A DNA stretch of 39,764 nt from Anaerolineales bacterium (GCA_919902735.1 CAKKRM010000324.1:1-39764); one strand, 5' to 3'. Shown: positions 14,227 to 22,722, numbered from the stretch's first letter. A program made the numbers and translations. The notes: generated by a model not told the origin, from the letters alone.

Positions 14227-14376
14227 CTGACCTTACGCACGGAAGAACTCTTTGCCGAAAATTTTAACGCCAAGCCGCAAAGACGCGAAGTTTTATTTCC
14301 CTTTGGGCCTTCGCGTCTTTGCGTTAGATGTTTTGGGCAAGTATCCCACCCTGCAGAGCGGACTGCGTAAGGTGAG
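14227..14376. mobile_element. Miniature inverted-repeat element, family D copy 2
   Basis: Ends CTGACCTTACGCA (14227-14239) and TGCGTAAGGTGAG (14364-14376) match copy 1 except for one base. Perfect 7-base duplications TTAGTTA lie at 14220-14226 and 14377-14383. The 150-bp body contains a family C palindrome (TTAACGCCAAGCCGCAAAG...CGTCTTTGCGTTA) instead of the palindrome found in copy 1. The right duplication contains the stop codon of the cytochrome gene. Confidence 0.85.
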
Positions 14377-14859
14377 TTAGTTATTCAACGCGCCCTGATT
14401 GACCCAGTCTATGATGAGTTGAAGTTCCTGGGGGGTAACGGGGTCGCCGCGGTTGGGCATTTCACGCTCGACGATCAATTGCACGAGCAGGCTGTCTTCT
14501 GCATTGCCGGGTTCCAGCACAGGGCCGTTGCGTGAACCTGCGAAGATATTTTCGTAGGTTTGCAAGTCGAGGCCTTCTTTTTTTCGTTCAACGCCGTGGC
14601 ATTTAATACAGCGGGTATCCAGGATGGGTTTGACATCATTTAAGAAACTGACTGCGCTGGGTGTTTTTTCAATGATGGGCGTTTCTGTCGCGGTTGGAAT
14701 ATCCACGGTGGCGGCGGGGGGTTGAATCGGCTGGGAAACTGCCTGGGTTGGCGTGGCAGGTTGAGGCGTGGCAAGAGGCGCGCGAAGCGATTCTCCACAG
14801 GCGGAAAGTGCAACTGCAAGAACGACTAAAGTGAAAGCGCGTAAAATCTGTTTTTTCAT
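14377..14859 (-). CDS. Heme-c lipoprotein (PSC1/planctomycete-type cytochrome domain)
   Basis: A 160-residue exported lipoprotein with signal peptide and lipobox LSAC (Cys21), then a Pro/Thr linker to about residue 65, then one heme-binding motif CIKCH (84-88) in FLNDVKPILDTRCIKCHG. This is the start of the cytochrome domain widespread in planctomycetes and Chloroflexota. The likely distal ligand is Met in EREMPNRGDP, followed by LTPQELQLIIDWVNQGA-like sequence that closes the family. It would carry electrons at the outer face of the membrane. The ribosome site is AAGGA. A miniature element has inserted exactly at the stop codon, and its target duplication regenerates the TAA. Confidence 0.88.
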   Translation of the reverse strand: MKKQILRAFTLVVLAVALSACGESLRAPLATPQPATPTQAVSQPIQPPAATVDIPTATETPIIEKTPSAVSFLNDVKPILDTRCIKCHGVERKKEGLDLQTYENIFAGSRNGPVLEPGNAEDSLLVQLIVEREMPNRGDPVTPQELQLIIDWVNQGALNN

Positions 14860-14952
14860 ATTGTCCTTTGAATATTTTTTGCATAGTTACTTGAGAAGAG
14901 GATGGGGGAATTATGTAATTTCTTACATGCGCAGGTATCCTGTGTTTTTTTT

Positions 14953-15115
14953 CATGGCTTTTCCAAGGTCGCTTGACATCTTTTTAATTTTGTAGCAAGG
15001 CTTAACGCGAAAAACGCAAATCAGGCAAATTTACGCGAAAATAAATGAAAAATTCGCGCCTTTCGCTTTTTCGCGGAATTCGCGTTAAGATTTTCCTGAC
15101 CTTGGAATAGCCATG
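14953..15115. mobile_element. 163-bp miniature element, family A copy 3 (inverted)
   Basis: Ends CATGGCTTTTCCAAGGTC and GACCTTGGAATAGCCATG, flanked by perfect 10-base duplications TGTTTTTTTT (14943-14952 and 15116-15125). The length is identical to copies 1 and 2, but the sequence has diverged and the orientation is reversed. The shared landmarks TTAAGATTTTCCTGAC and GTCGCTTGAC sit at the same distances from the ends. There is no coding capacity. It accounts for the 14860-15207 gap. Confidence 0.85.
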
Positions 15116-15207
15116 TGTTTTTTTTTGAAAAATATGGGAAGTCTGTGCAAGGTAAGGTATAATCAAATTTGCCGCGCGTTAGGCGAAAATTCATTTCAAG
15201 GCTGAGT

Positions 15208-16776
15208 ATGGCAGGCGCATTTAAACTTCCCAACGAATATTGGTTGTCCGTTCAAGTCACCCCACAAGACGTTGAAAATCTACACACCTTTCTCTTCGAG
15301 CGTGAGACGCCGTCTACAGCGCGCGATCTTGCCTCCGAGTTTGTCGAGGCGCATATCCGCGTGGAGCGCGACGCCGCAGAGAGCAGGCAAAAAGCTGCCG
15401 GCCAAAGTTTTCTGCCGAAGGAAAAATATGAGATCGGCAACGAGCTTGTTTTCCCCGCATTGGATTGGAAACATGGAAAGGTGATTTCCGTGCGCCCGGG
15501 CGCGAACCCATCCATAAATGATTTTGATGTGCTCACGGTTGAAATGGAAGACAGCGCCGAGCGCATGTTTGCGGCCAGGTTGGGCTCGCACCTTTTGAAT
15601 GATGCGCCCATCTCCCTGCCCGAAAGCGATGAAGTGAGCGCCGCTTCCATTTTGCGGGAACATGGCGATGCGATTGAAATGAAGCTTGAAGCCGCATTCG
15701 AGGCGGATGAAGGACTCGTGCGTATCGCAGGCCGCTGGTTCCCGCGTGCGTTGCTGATCGACATCAACCAGGGGCAGTTAAATCTTGCCGAAGCCGTGTT
15801 GGATATATCCGGTGGCGAGCCTTTGCCCGCCGAAGCGTTGATAAAGGATATCGAACTTCCCGCCGGTGTGAACTCAAAACTGGCCGAATTTTCTTTAAAT
15901 TATGCCTTGCAGGATGACGACCGCTTTGACGAGGTCGGCCCTGCCGGCCAGGTGTTGTGGTGTTTGCGCCGCCTCGAACCTGATTATGTGCGGGATGTGC
16001 CCCCGCCCTTGCGTTATATCGAGATCGAGCATGACCGCAGTCAATTAACCCCTGCGATGAAAAACCTCGAATCACAACTGGATGATGAGTTGACTCCGTC
16101 CGAAGAGCTTGACTCTCGCGAAGAGATTTCCTCGATCACGATCTCGCTCATCTATCCCCACCTCCGCGCAGGGACATTGCCCATGTCGCCGCGGGCGCGC
16201 AAGTTGTTCCCGACAGCCTACGAAACGGAACGCGTGCGCTTCACCCTTGTAGACGGCAAGACAAAACAGCGCATTCCCGCCTGGGTAGTTTTACGGCATG
16301 GATATGTCTTTGGCCTGCGCGAATGGTACAAGGCGCACCAATTAATTCCTGGGTCGCTGGTTCAGTTGCGAAAAGGGGGGCAGCCCGGCGAAGTGATCGT
16401 GGAAGTGAAAAACCAACGCTCCTCGAAGGATTGGGTGCGTACCGTCATGATCGGCAACGATGGCGGATTTGTTTTTGCCATGCTCAAGCAGCCGATCACT
16501 GCTGAATTCAACGACCGCATGGTCATCCATGTGCCTGATTTCAAAACATTGGATCCCGTTTGGGAAAAGAAGCGCGCGTTTGAAGATTTGGTTTTACTGG
16601 TGATGCGCGAATTGACAAAATCCAACCAGCAGGGGCATGTACATGCGCAGGAATTATATGCCGCGGTCAACCTCATCCGCCGTGTGCCGCCTGCGCCCCT
16701 GTTTACCCTGCTTGCATCCAGCCCTGCCTTCAAGCATGTAGGCGATTTACACTTCCGCCTTGACGAGGAGGTTTAA
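15208..16776 (+). CDS. Unrecognised 522-residue protein, first gene of a coupled pair
   Basis: No family is recognised. ATG 15208 is preferred over an in-frame start at 15169 because AAGG precedes it. The protein is soluble and acidic, with no membrane segment. The N-terminal 70 residues are helical; residues 80-125 look like a small beta-barrel (KYEIGNELVFPALDWKHGKVISV). A central region carries TPAWVVLRHGYVFGLREWY-like sequence, and the last 75 residues (FEDLVLLVMRELTK, VHAQELYAAVNLIRRVPPAPLFTLLAS, FKHVGDLHFRL) resemble a winged-helix fold. The stop overlaps the start of the next gene (TAATG), implying joint synthesis. A DNA-binding or regulatory role is possible but only inferred from shape. 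Confidence 0.55.
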   Translation: MAGAFKLPNEYWLSVQVTPQDVENLHTFLFERETPSTARDLASEFVEAHIRVERDAAESRQKAAGQSFLPKEKYEIGNELVFPALDWKHGKVISVRPGANPSINDFDVLTVEMEDSAERMFAARLGSHLLNDAPISLPESDEVSAASILREHGDAIEMKLEAAFEADEGLVRIAGRWFPRALLIDINQGQLNLAEAVLDISGGEPLPAEALIKDIELPAGVNSKLAEFSLNYALQDDDRFDEVGPAGQVLWCLRRLEPDYVRDVPPPLRYIEIEHDRSQLTPAMKNLESQLDDELTPSEELDSREEISSITISLIYPHLRAGTLPMSPRARKLFPTAYETERVRFTLVDGKTKQRIPAWVVLRHGYVFGLREWYKAHQLIPGSLVQLRKGGQPGEVIVEVKNQRSSKDWVRTVMIGNDGGFVFAMLKQPITAEFNDRMVIHVPDFKTLDPVWEKKRAFEDLVLLVMRELTKSNQQGHVHAQELYAAVNLIRRVPPAPLFTLLASSPAFKHVGDLHFRLDEEV

Positions 16777-17219
16777 TGAGCCTATTAAAGCCCAGCACCA
16801 TAACACCGTTTCATATCGATTTTGAATGGTGGAAAAAAAATGAACGCGACTGGCACGTATTTCTACGGTCGTTATTGTGCCAGGAGCATCAGGACGCCTT
16901 CGCAAACATGGATGAAGACGAAATGATAGATTGGATCGACCCACAAACCGCGGAAGTAAAACCCGTCGACAGCGTTCAACATGCCCTGATGACCCATTGC
17001 GCCCTGCTCCCGGAATTCACCGGCGAACGAACCGCAATGGTCGAAGCGATCTTCCGAACTTTTTTGGTGAATGGAAACGTCCCCATGTCTGCTGAAGACC
17101 TTGGCAAGGGGTTGGGCAGACCCGCAGGCATCATCTTGAAAACCATTGCAGGCCCGCGCGTGTATCGCGGCTTGCGACCCTTCCAAATTCAGGAACCCGT
17201 CCACTCAGAGGGCGAGTAA
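16776..17219 (+). CDS. Unrecognised 147-residue protein, second gene of a coupled pair
   Basis: Starts on the TAATG overlap with the 522-residue protein. Soluble and acidic. Visible features: FHIDFEWWKKNERDWHVFLRSLLC near the start, an acidic segment DEDEMIDWIDPQTAEV, and a C-terminal half that could be a small winged helix (MVEAIFRTFLVNGNVPMSAEDLGKGLGRPAGIILKTI). The HID-x-WW and RDWH features look conserved, but no family is assigned. A miniature element is inserted directly after its stop codon. Tight coupling suggests both proteins form one complex. Confidence 0.55.
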   Translation: MSLLKPSTITPFHIDFEWWKKNERDWHVFLRSLLCQEHQDAFANMDEDEMIDWIDPQTAEVKPVDSVQHALMTHCALLPEFTGERTAMVEAIFRTFLVNGNVPMSAEDLGKGLGRPAGIILKTIAGPRVYRGLRPFQIQEPVHSEGE

Positions 17220-17225
17220 AATAAT

Positions 17226-17330
17226 CAGGACTTTCGCTTGTCATTCTCCCGAAGGACACACCTGCACTTGCGTGCTGGTGCAAGTGTCGGGAGGGTGACA
17301 TGCAAAACAAGAGGAGCGGGCGAAAGTCCT
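17226..17330. mobile_element. 105-bp miniature inverted-repeat element, family E
   Basis: Ends CAGGACTTTCGC (17226-17237) and GCGAAAGTCCT (17320-17330), flanked by AATAAT at 17220-17225 and 17331-17336 (6-base duplication). The body holds another palindrome, TGTCATTCTCCCGA...TCGGGAGGGTGACA, related to the GACAT-ended repeats at 9655-9717 and 35093-35164. It separates the upstream unit from the tRNA. Confidence 0.8.
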
Positions 17331-17341
17331 AATAATATATT

Positions 17342-17414
17342 GCCCCCGTAGCTCAATGGAGAGAGCAACTGCCTTCTAAGCAGGAGGTTCTGGGTTCGAA
17401 TCCCGGCGGGGGCG
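17342..17414 (+). tRNA. tRNA-Arg (anticodon TCT)
   Basis: Complete cloverleaf: acceptor GCCCCCG with CGGGGGC (17342-17348, 17407-17413), D arm GCTC/GAGC, anticodon loop CTTCTAA with anticodon TCT at 17375-17377, T arm CTGGG/CCCGG around TTCGAAT, discriminator G. CCA is not encoded. Reads AGA/AGG codons. It lies 41 bases before hsp20. Confidence 0.95.
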
Positions 17415-17454
17415 CTGAAAACGGCAAGAAAAGCGAATCAGAAGGAGAAAGCCC

Positions 17455-17853
17455 ATGCCAACCGTAATTCGCAAATCACGTGAAACGCTCACGGAGTTCC
17501 ATCGTGAAATCCTGCAAGCGGTTAGTTGGCAGGTGCGTTCGCATGTCTGGAGCCCTCCAACGGATGCCTACGAAACTGAAGAAGCGTTTATCGTGCGCAT
17601 GGAAATCGCGGGGATGCGCGAAGAAGACTTCCAAGTCATTCTTGAAAACGATGCTCTTCTCATCATGGGGTCGCGTTCCGACCTGCCCGAAAGACGGGCG
17701 TATCATCAAATGGAAATACGGTTCGGAAAATTTACAAACGCCATAAACCTGCCCGCGCCCGTCACTACGGATGAGGCGCTCGCAGAATACAAAGACGGCT
17801 TCCTGACCATCACCCTCCCAAAAACACACCCAAACCAGATCAAGGTTGAATAA
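17455..17853 (+). CDS. Small heat-shock protein, Hsp20/alpha-crystallin family
   Basis: A 132-residue ATP-independent chaperone that holds unfolding proteins. The alpha-crystallin domain covers about residues 35-128: SPPTDAYETEEAFIVRMEIAG, then MREEDFQVILENDALLIMG, then YHQMEIRFGKFTNAINLP, then the closing strand YKDGFLTITLPK. The C-terminal I-x-V style tail is short (PNQIKVE). A GAAGGAG site precedes the start. It is followed immediately by lon, so chaperone and protease probably share a stress-response transcript. No CIRCE or HAIR-like operator was seen upstream. Confidence 0.92.
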   Translation: MPTVIRKSRETLTEFHREILQAVSWQVRSHVWSPPTDAYETEEAFIVRMEIAGMREEDFQVILENDALLIMGSRSDLPERRAYHQMEIRFGKFTNAINLPAPVTTDEALAEYKDGFLTITLPKTHPNQIKVE

Positions 17854-17859
17854 AAAAAC

Positions 17860-20487
17860 ATGCCTGCGCAACGATGGCAATCCGGTATTCACGAATTTTT
17901 TCAAACGATCGGCGAAACCGACGAGGAATTAATGAACACATTTATGACGTCGGTCTTTTCGCGTTTTCAAAAAAATGACGACGCCTCCCCCGACCCGCAA
18001 ACTGATAAAAAAAACGAAGGGCAGAAATTCCCCGACACGCTTCCCATCCTGCCGCTGCGCGGGGTTGTCGTCTACCCCAACACCGCCGTCCCGCTGACGG
18101 TGGGGCAGGCGCGCTCCATCAAACTGGTGGACGATGTTGTCGGCGGCGACAAGCTCGTCGGCCTCGTCGCTGCATTAGACCCGGAAAAGGAAACCCCCGG
18201 CCCCAACGAACTGCACAAATTCGGCACAATTGCAACCGTCCATCGCCTGCTGCGCGCGCCGGATGGAACCGTCCGCCTGCTTGTGCAGGGCATGGAACGC
18301 TTCCGCCTGGGCGAGTTCGTCGAGGAAGAACCCTATTTAAAGGCGCGCATCCACCTTGCCCCTGAAACCGAAGAAACAAACATCGAGACAAACGCCCTCG
18401 CCCGCAATGCGCGTGACCAATTCCAGCAGATCACGCAGATGATTCCGTCCTTTCCCGATGAACTGGTCAACTCGATCACTTCGCTGGAAGACCCGCTTCA
18501 AACTGCATACACCATTGCCAACTTTCAGCGCATTGATCTGAAAGACGCCCAGGAAATCCTTGAGTTGGATTCCGTGTACGAAAAGCTGAAAAAATTGATC
18601 GGCCTGCTGGTGCGCGAAGCCGAAGTATTGCAGATCGGCCAGAAGATCCAGAACGAGGCGCGCGGCGAGATCGAAAAAGTACAGCGCGAATATTTCCTGC
18701 GCGAGCAGATGAAGGCCATTCAACGCGAATTGGGCGAGAAGGATGAGCAATCCGAAGAGACCGAGGAATTTCGTAAAAAAATCGAAGATGCGAAAATGCC
18801 CGAAGAAGCGTTGAAGCAGTCCAAAAGGGAGCTGGATCGCCTTTCCCGCCTGCCCAGCGCTGCCGCCGAGTACGGCGTCATCCGCACGTATTTGGATTGG
18901 CTGGTCACGCTTCCGTGGTCGAAATCCACACAAGATAATTTGGATATCGCGCACGCCCGCGAGATTTTGAACAAGGATCATTACGGCCTTGAGGATGTGA
19001 AAGACCGCATCCTTGAGTTTCTCGCCATTCGCAAACTTCGCCTCGACCGCAAGGATGAAAAAAAGGAAGAATCAACCGATGCCATTCGCCGCGAACGCGA
19101 AGGCGTGATTCTTTGCTTTGTCGGCCCGCCTGGCGTGGGGAAGACCTCGCTGGGACAATCCATCGCCCGCGCCATGGAACGGAAATTCATCCGCGCTTCG
19201 CTGGGCGGCGTGCGGGATGAAGCCGAAATTCGTGGACATCGCCGCACCTACATTGGCGCAATGCCAGGACGAATTCTGCAATCCCTGCGCCGCGTGGATT
19301 CAAAAAATCCTGTCTTCATGCTCGACGAAGTGGACAAGCTCACCAACGATTTCCACGGCGACCCTGCCTCGGCCCTGCTCGAAGTGCTAGACCCCGAACA
19401 GAACGGCGAATTTCGCGATAACTATCTCGAAGTTTCCTACGATCTTTCGCAGGTGTTCTTCATCACCACCGCCAACACATTGGAGACCATCCCGCGCGCG
19501 CTGCGCGACAGAATGGAGATCATTTTTCTTTCGGGGTACACGGAAAATGAGAAGACAGCAATTGCCCGCGGCTATTTGATCCCCCGTCAGGTGCGTGAGA
19601 ATAGCTTGCACGAAGATGAAATCAAATTTACAGATGAAGCCCTGCAAATGCTCGTGCGTCAATATACACGTGAGTCTGGCGTGCGAAACCTGGAGCGCAA
19701 GATCGGCGCGATCTGCCGCAAGGTCGGCACGAAAATTGCAGAGGGAAGCTCTGACAAATTCGAGATCACACCCAAACTCGTCGAAGAATATCTCGACCAT
19801 CCCATCTTCCTTGGGCCGGAAGAACTGAATAAACGCACCTCCATCCCCGGCGTGGTGCCCGGCCTCGCGTGGACCTCCTTTGGCGGCGAGGTTTTATTCA
19901 TCGAAACCACCGCCATGCCCGGCGGACGCGGTTTCCAGGTGACAGGCTCCGTGGGCAACGTCATGCAGGAATCGGCGCGCGCGGCATTATCCTACGTCCG
20001 TTCGCGCGCGGCCTCCTTGAAAATTCCAAATGAGTTTTTTGAAAAGTTCGATATCCACATGCACATCCCATCCGGCGCACAGCCAAAAGACGGCCCATCC
20101 GCCGGGGTGACAATGGCCACCTCCCTGGTCTCGCTGATCTCAGGCCGCAAAGCCAAACCGCAGATAGGCATGACCGGCGAAATCACTCTGCGGGGTCAGG
20201 TTCTTGCCATCGGCGGCGTCAAGGAAAAAGTGCTGGCGGCGCATCGCAACGGACTTACAACTGTGATTCTGCCCAAGTATAATGAGCCGGATATTGACGA
20301 CGTCCCGGACGAGATCAGAAAAACCATGAAGTTCATTTTCGCAGAGTCCGTGGACGATGTGATCAACGCCGCCCTGGAAAAAACAAAGGCCAAAGAAGAA
20401 CAACCTGCGAAACCTGCAAGAAAAAAAACCAAATCAACGAAGGCGAAAAAGAATGTCAAAGGCAAAAATACTGCTCGCAGAAGATGA
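17860..20487 (+). CDS. lon: ATP-dependent protease Lon (LonA)
   Basis: Cytoplasmic AAA+ serine protease that degrades damaged and regulatory proteins. N-terminal substrate domain from about residue 60 ([22 protein letters not shown]); coiled-coil segment ([18 protein letters not shown]); Walker [10 protein letters not shown] near residue 422; Walker [11 protein letters not shown]; catalytic dyad Ser747 in PKDGPSAGV and Lys788 in [10 protein letters not shown]. The tail is rich in Lys (about 30 residues), longer than usual. The start is uncertain: ATG 17860 has no ribosome site, while in-frame ATG 17932 follows GAGGAA and would remove 24 residues that look unlike Lon. The 3' end overlaps the response-regulator gene by 35 bases. 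Confidence 0.95.
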   Translation: MPAQRWQSGIHEFFQTIGETDEELMNTFMTSVFSRFQKNDDASPDPQTDKKNEGQKFPDTLPILPLRGVVVYPNTAVPLTVGQARSIKLVDDVVGGDKLVGLVAALDPEKETPGPNELHKFGTIATVHRLLRAPDGTVRLLVQGMERFRLGEFVEEEPYLKARIHLAPETEETNIETNALARNARDQFQQITQMIPSFPDELVNSITSLEDPLQTAYTIANFQRIDLKDAQEILELDSVYEKLKKLIGLLVREAEVLQIGQKIQNEARGEIEKVQREYFLREQMKAIQRELGEKDEQSEETEEFRKKIEDAKMPEEALKQSKRELDRLSRLPSAAAEYGVIRTYLDWLVTLPWSKSTQDNLDIAHAREILNKDHYGLEDVKDRILEFLAIRKLRLDRKDEKKEESTDAIRREREGVILCFVGPPGVGKTSLGQSIARAMERKFIRASLGGVRDEAEIRGHRRTYIGAMPGRILQSLRRVDSKNPVFMLDEVDKLTNDFHGDPASALLEVLDPEQNGEFRDNYLEVSYDLSQVFFITTANTLETIPRALRDRMEIIFLSGYTENEKTAIARGYLIPRQVRENSLHEDEIKFTDEALQMLVRQYTRESGVRNLERKIGAICRKVGTKIAEGSSDKFEITPKLVEEYLDHPIFLGPEELNKRTSIPGVVPGLAWTSFGGEVLFIETTAMPGGRGFQVTGSVGNVMQESARAALSYVRSRAASLKIPNEFFEKFDIHMHIPSGAQPKDGPSAGVTMATSLVSLISGRKAKPQIGMTGEITLRGQVLAIGGVKEKVLAAHRNGLTTVILPKYNEPDIDDVPDEIRKTMKFIFAESVDDVINAALEKTKAKEEQPAKPARKKTKSTKAKKNVKGKNTARRR

Positions 20488-20818
20488 TGTGACCATGGTT
20501 TCGCTTTTAAAAACACTGCTCAAAATGGAGGGATTTGACGTGGTGGCCTTGCACGCAGACGCCGATGTTCCAGCCGCAGTGCGGCTGGAAAAACCGGACG
20601 TGCTTTTTATGGATGTGCATCTTTCCCGGCAAAGCGGCCTGGAAATTTTGGAAGAACTCCGCCGTTCCGCCGACACGAACAGTGTGCCCGTCGTCATGTC
20701 CTCCGGCGCCAGCGTAAAAGAAGAATGCATCCGCCGCGGAGCAAATGGATTTCTATTAAAACCGTTCATGCCCGACGACCTCATCTCGATCTTGAGACAA
20801 ACCATTCAATCTGCATGA
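20453..20818 (+). CDS. Single-domain response regulator (CheY-like receiver)
   Basis: A 121-residue stand-alone receiver domain with acidic pocket D11-D12, phosphorylation site D54 (DVLFMDVHL), Ser in VMSSG, and the conserved Lys103 in LLKPF. There is no output domain, so it must act by protein contact. The start lies inside the end of lon (different frame), and its stop overlaps the next start as ATGA. It is part of the tight chain lon, receiver, GNAT, mogA. No histidine kinase lies in the window. Confidence 0.9.
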   Translation: MSKAKILLAEDDVTMVSLLKTLLKMEGFDVVALHADADVPAAVRLEKPDVLFMDVHLSRQSGLEILEELRRSADTNSVPVVMSSGASVKEECIRRGANGFLLKPFMPDDLISILRQTIQSA

Positions 20819-21255
20819 CGACTCCGCAAGCCACCATTCGTGAATTTTCCTTCACAAATGATTATGATCATACCCTGGCGCTTTGGTACAGCATCGAAAA
20901 GGGAATGAATGTGGGGCGCTCGGATACGCCGCAAGAAATCCAGAAAAAACTCGAGCGCGACCCGGACTTGTTTTTGGTCGCAGAGATGGATAAAGAAATC
21001 ATCGGCACGATCATCGGCGCATTCGATGGCCGCCGCGGCATGATCTATCACCTTGCGGTCCACAAAAATTTTCGCGGGCGCGGCGTCGGCGCACTGCTTC
21101 TCACCGAAGTGGAGAAACGCTTGCAAGCCAAAGGCTGCCTCAAATGCCTCATGCACGCTCTCGACGATAACACCGAAGCCATCGAGTTCTACAAAAAACG
21201 CGGCTGGCATCATGCCAAGGAAGATATCGTCTTCGTAAAAGAATTTCCCCCATGA
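20815..21255 (+). CDS. GNAT-family N-acetyltransferase (RimI/YpeA-like)
   Basis: A 146-residue acetyl-CoA-dependent transferase. The acetyl-CoA loop is VHKNFRGRGVGALLLTEVEKRL (residues about 79-100), preceded by GTIIGAFDGRRGMIYHLAV and followed by the C-terminal NTEAIEFYKKRGW motif; together these match the YpeA/RimI-like branch. The start at 20815 is set by the ATGA overlap with the receiver gene; an earlier in-frame ATG would lie inside that gene. Its own end overlaps mogA by four bases. The acceptor substrate is unknown. Confidence 0.88.
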   Translation: MTTPQATIREFSFTNDYDHTLALWYSIEKGMNVGRSDTPQEIQKKLERDPDLFLVAEMDKEIIGTIIGAFDGRRGMIYHLAVHKNFRGRGVGALLLTEVEKRLQAKGCLKCLMHALDDNTEAIEFYKKRGWHHAKEDIVFVKEFPP

Positions 21256-21743
21256 TTCGATTTGGGATATTAACTCTTTCAGACCGCTCTTCAAAAGGCG
21301 AACGCGAGGACGCTTCCGGCCCCGCCCTCGCGCATCTCATCCGCGCTCAAGGCTGGTCGGTCGCCAAACAGCAGATCCTCCCCGACGAAGAATCCGCCAT
21401 CCGCGCCGCGTTGACCGAGTGGGCAGACAGCGGCGACTTCGACATCATCCTCACCACTGGGAGCACCGGCTTTGCCCAAAGAGACGTTGCCCCCGAAGCC
21501 ACGCGCGCCGTCATCCAACGGGATGCGCCCGGTCTCGCCGAAACCATGCGCGCAGAAAGTTTCAAGAAAACCCCGCATGCCATGCTCTCCCGCGCCATCG
21601 CCGGCATTCGCCGACGGACTCTCATCGTCAACCTGCCCGGCAGCCCCAAAGGCGCAGTGGAAAACCTGCAAACCATCCTCCCCGTTCTTCCTCACGCCGT
21701 TCAACTTCTCAAAGACGACCCCGCCTCCGAATCATCCCACTGA
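21252..21743 (+). CDS. mogA: Molybdopterin adenylyltransferase, MogA/MoaB type
   Basis: A 163-residue enzyme that adenylates molybdopterin before metal insertion, so it serves the W/Mo pterin enzymes such as the two AORs in this window. Seen: ILTLSDRSSKGEREDASGPAL, LTTGSTGFAQRDVAPEATRAVI (the MPT-binding TTGGTG-like loop), and LSRAIAGIRRRTLIVNLPGSPKGAVENL (the SRA/PG-x-P-GA motif). The start overlaps the GNAT gene by ATGA. MogA and MoaB cannot be separated by motif alone; the longer, C-terminally complete form here favours the biosynthetic enzyme. Confidence 0.9.
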   Translation: MIRFGILTLSDRSSKGEREDASGPALAHLIRAQGWSVAKQQILPDEESAIRAALTEWADSGDFDIILTTGSTGFAQRDVAPEATRAVIQRDAPGLAETMRAESFKKTPHAMLSRAIAGIRRRTLIVNLPGSPKGAVENLQTILPVLPHAVQLLKDDPASESSH

Positions 21744-21754
21744 TCACCGCTTAC

Positions 21755-21784
21755 TAGACACTGCCCTAATCTCATTGGTATAAT
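21755..21784 (+). promoter_or_regulatory. Promoter of efp
   Basis: TAGACA (21755-21760), an 18-base spacer, then a perfect TATAAT (21779-21784), 41 bases before the efp start. It lies immediately downstream of the mogA stop. Confidence 0.65.
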
Positions 21785-21825
21785 CCGCCCGCTCTAACAA
21801 AAATCACCTCTCAAGGAAAGCAAGC

Positions 21826-22383
21826 ATGATCGATGTAAATGAACTTCGCAAAGGCGTCACATTCGAGTTGGACGGCAATCTCTTAAAAGTGTTGGATTAC
21901 AGCCATAACAAAACAGGCCGTGGTAATGCCAATATTAAAGTGAAAGCCCGTAATTTGTTAACCGGCTCCACAATTGAACGAACATTCAGCTCCGGTCAAT
22001 CCGTTCAGGATGTCAGCCTGGATTTTGCCAACGTCTCGTATTTGTACAGCGATGGCGACCTGTACTACTTCATGGACAATGTAACTTTCGAACAGCCCGG
22101 CATCAAACAGGAATCGCTTGGCGAAAGCGCCCAATATCTCAAAGAAGGCATGGAAGTCAAACTGACCTTTTATAAAGGCGAAGCCATTGATATCGAGCTT
22201 CCCACCTCCGTTGACCTGAAAGTGGTCGAAGCCGAAATGGCCATTCGCGGCGACACCGCCACAGGCGTCACCAAGAAAGTCACCACCGAAACCGGTGTGA
22301 CCGTGCAATGTCCGAACTTCGTCAATGTCGGCGATACCATCCGCGTGGACACGCGCACAGGCGAATACGTTACCCGCGTGTAA
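21826..22383 (+). CDS. efp: Translation elongation factor P
   Basis: A 185-residue factor that relieves ribosome stalling at proline stretches. Three domains are visible: KOW-like N-terminal domain (VNELRKGVTFELDGNLLKVLDY), central OB domain (YLYSDGDLYYFMDNVTFEQ), and C-terminal OB domain ending NVGDTIRVDTRTGEYVTRV, the EF-P signature. The tip of the loop that reaches the P-site tRNA is KTGRGNA with Arg at position 32, not the Lys typical of EpmA-type EF-P. Arg32 is the rhamnosylated residue in EarP-type systems, but no EarP gene is in the window. It has its own promoter and an AAGGAAAG ribosome site. Confidence 0.95.
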   Translation: MIDVNELRKGVTFELDGNLLKVLDYSHNKTGRGNANIKVKARNLLTGSTIERTFSSGQSVQDVSLDFANVSYLYSDGDLYYFMDNVTFEQPGIKQESLGESAQYLKEGMEVKLTFYKGEAIDIELPTSVDLKVVEAEMAIRGDTATGVTKKVTTETGVTVQCPNFVNVGDTIRVDTRTGEYVTRV

Positions 22384-22392
22384 ACTGAACTT

Positions 22393-22722
22393 ATGAAAAC
22401 TCCCGCCGGGCGCGAATGCCCACACTTCTACGGCGATTATTATCGAGGCCGGAATGTGGAAGAATGCCGATTGTTGCACGCACAAGGACAGGCCTGGACG
22501 CCTGATCTTTGCAAAACCTGCCCTGTGCCCGATATTGCCCGCGCCAACTCCTGCCAGCACATGAAGTTGAAGGCAACCGTTGCGCGCCCAATCATCGCCA
22601 TCTTTCAACGCCGTGTGCAAGTGAGCGCATTTTGCGAAAAATCAAAGCGTGATGTTTTCGAGCCGCAAATCGGATGCGGGGAATGTCACGCCTTGCCATT
22701 TAAGTTTGAAGTAAAAGAATAG
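22393..22722 (+). CDS. Unrecognised Cys-rich small protein
   Basis: A 109-residue protein of unknown function with eight Cys: C9, C25, the pair C40-x2-C43, C54, C81, and the pair C95-x2-C98. Their spread over the whole chain (ECPHFYGDYYRG, EECRLL, LCKTCPVPDIARANSCQH, FCEKSK, GCGECHALPF) suggests one or two metal sites, Zn ribbon or Fe-S. It has no signal peptide or membrane segment. It starts nine bases after the efp stop and is probably co-transcribed with it, which hints at a translation-linked or general housekeeping role without proving one. Confidence 0.65.
   Translation: MKTPAGRECPHFYGDYYRGRNVEECRLLHAQGQAWTPDLCKTCPVPDIARANSCQHMKLKATVARPIIAIFQRRVQVSAFCEKSKRDVFEPQIGCGECHALPFKFEVKE

Noticed and set aside
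9603-17330. CRISPR array
   Set aside because: The repeats here are palindromic, of several families and irregularly spaced; no constant repeat-spacer pattern was found anywhere in the window.
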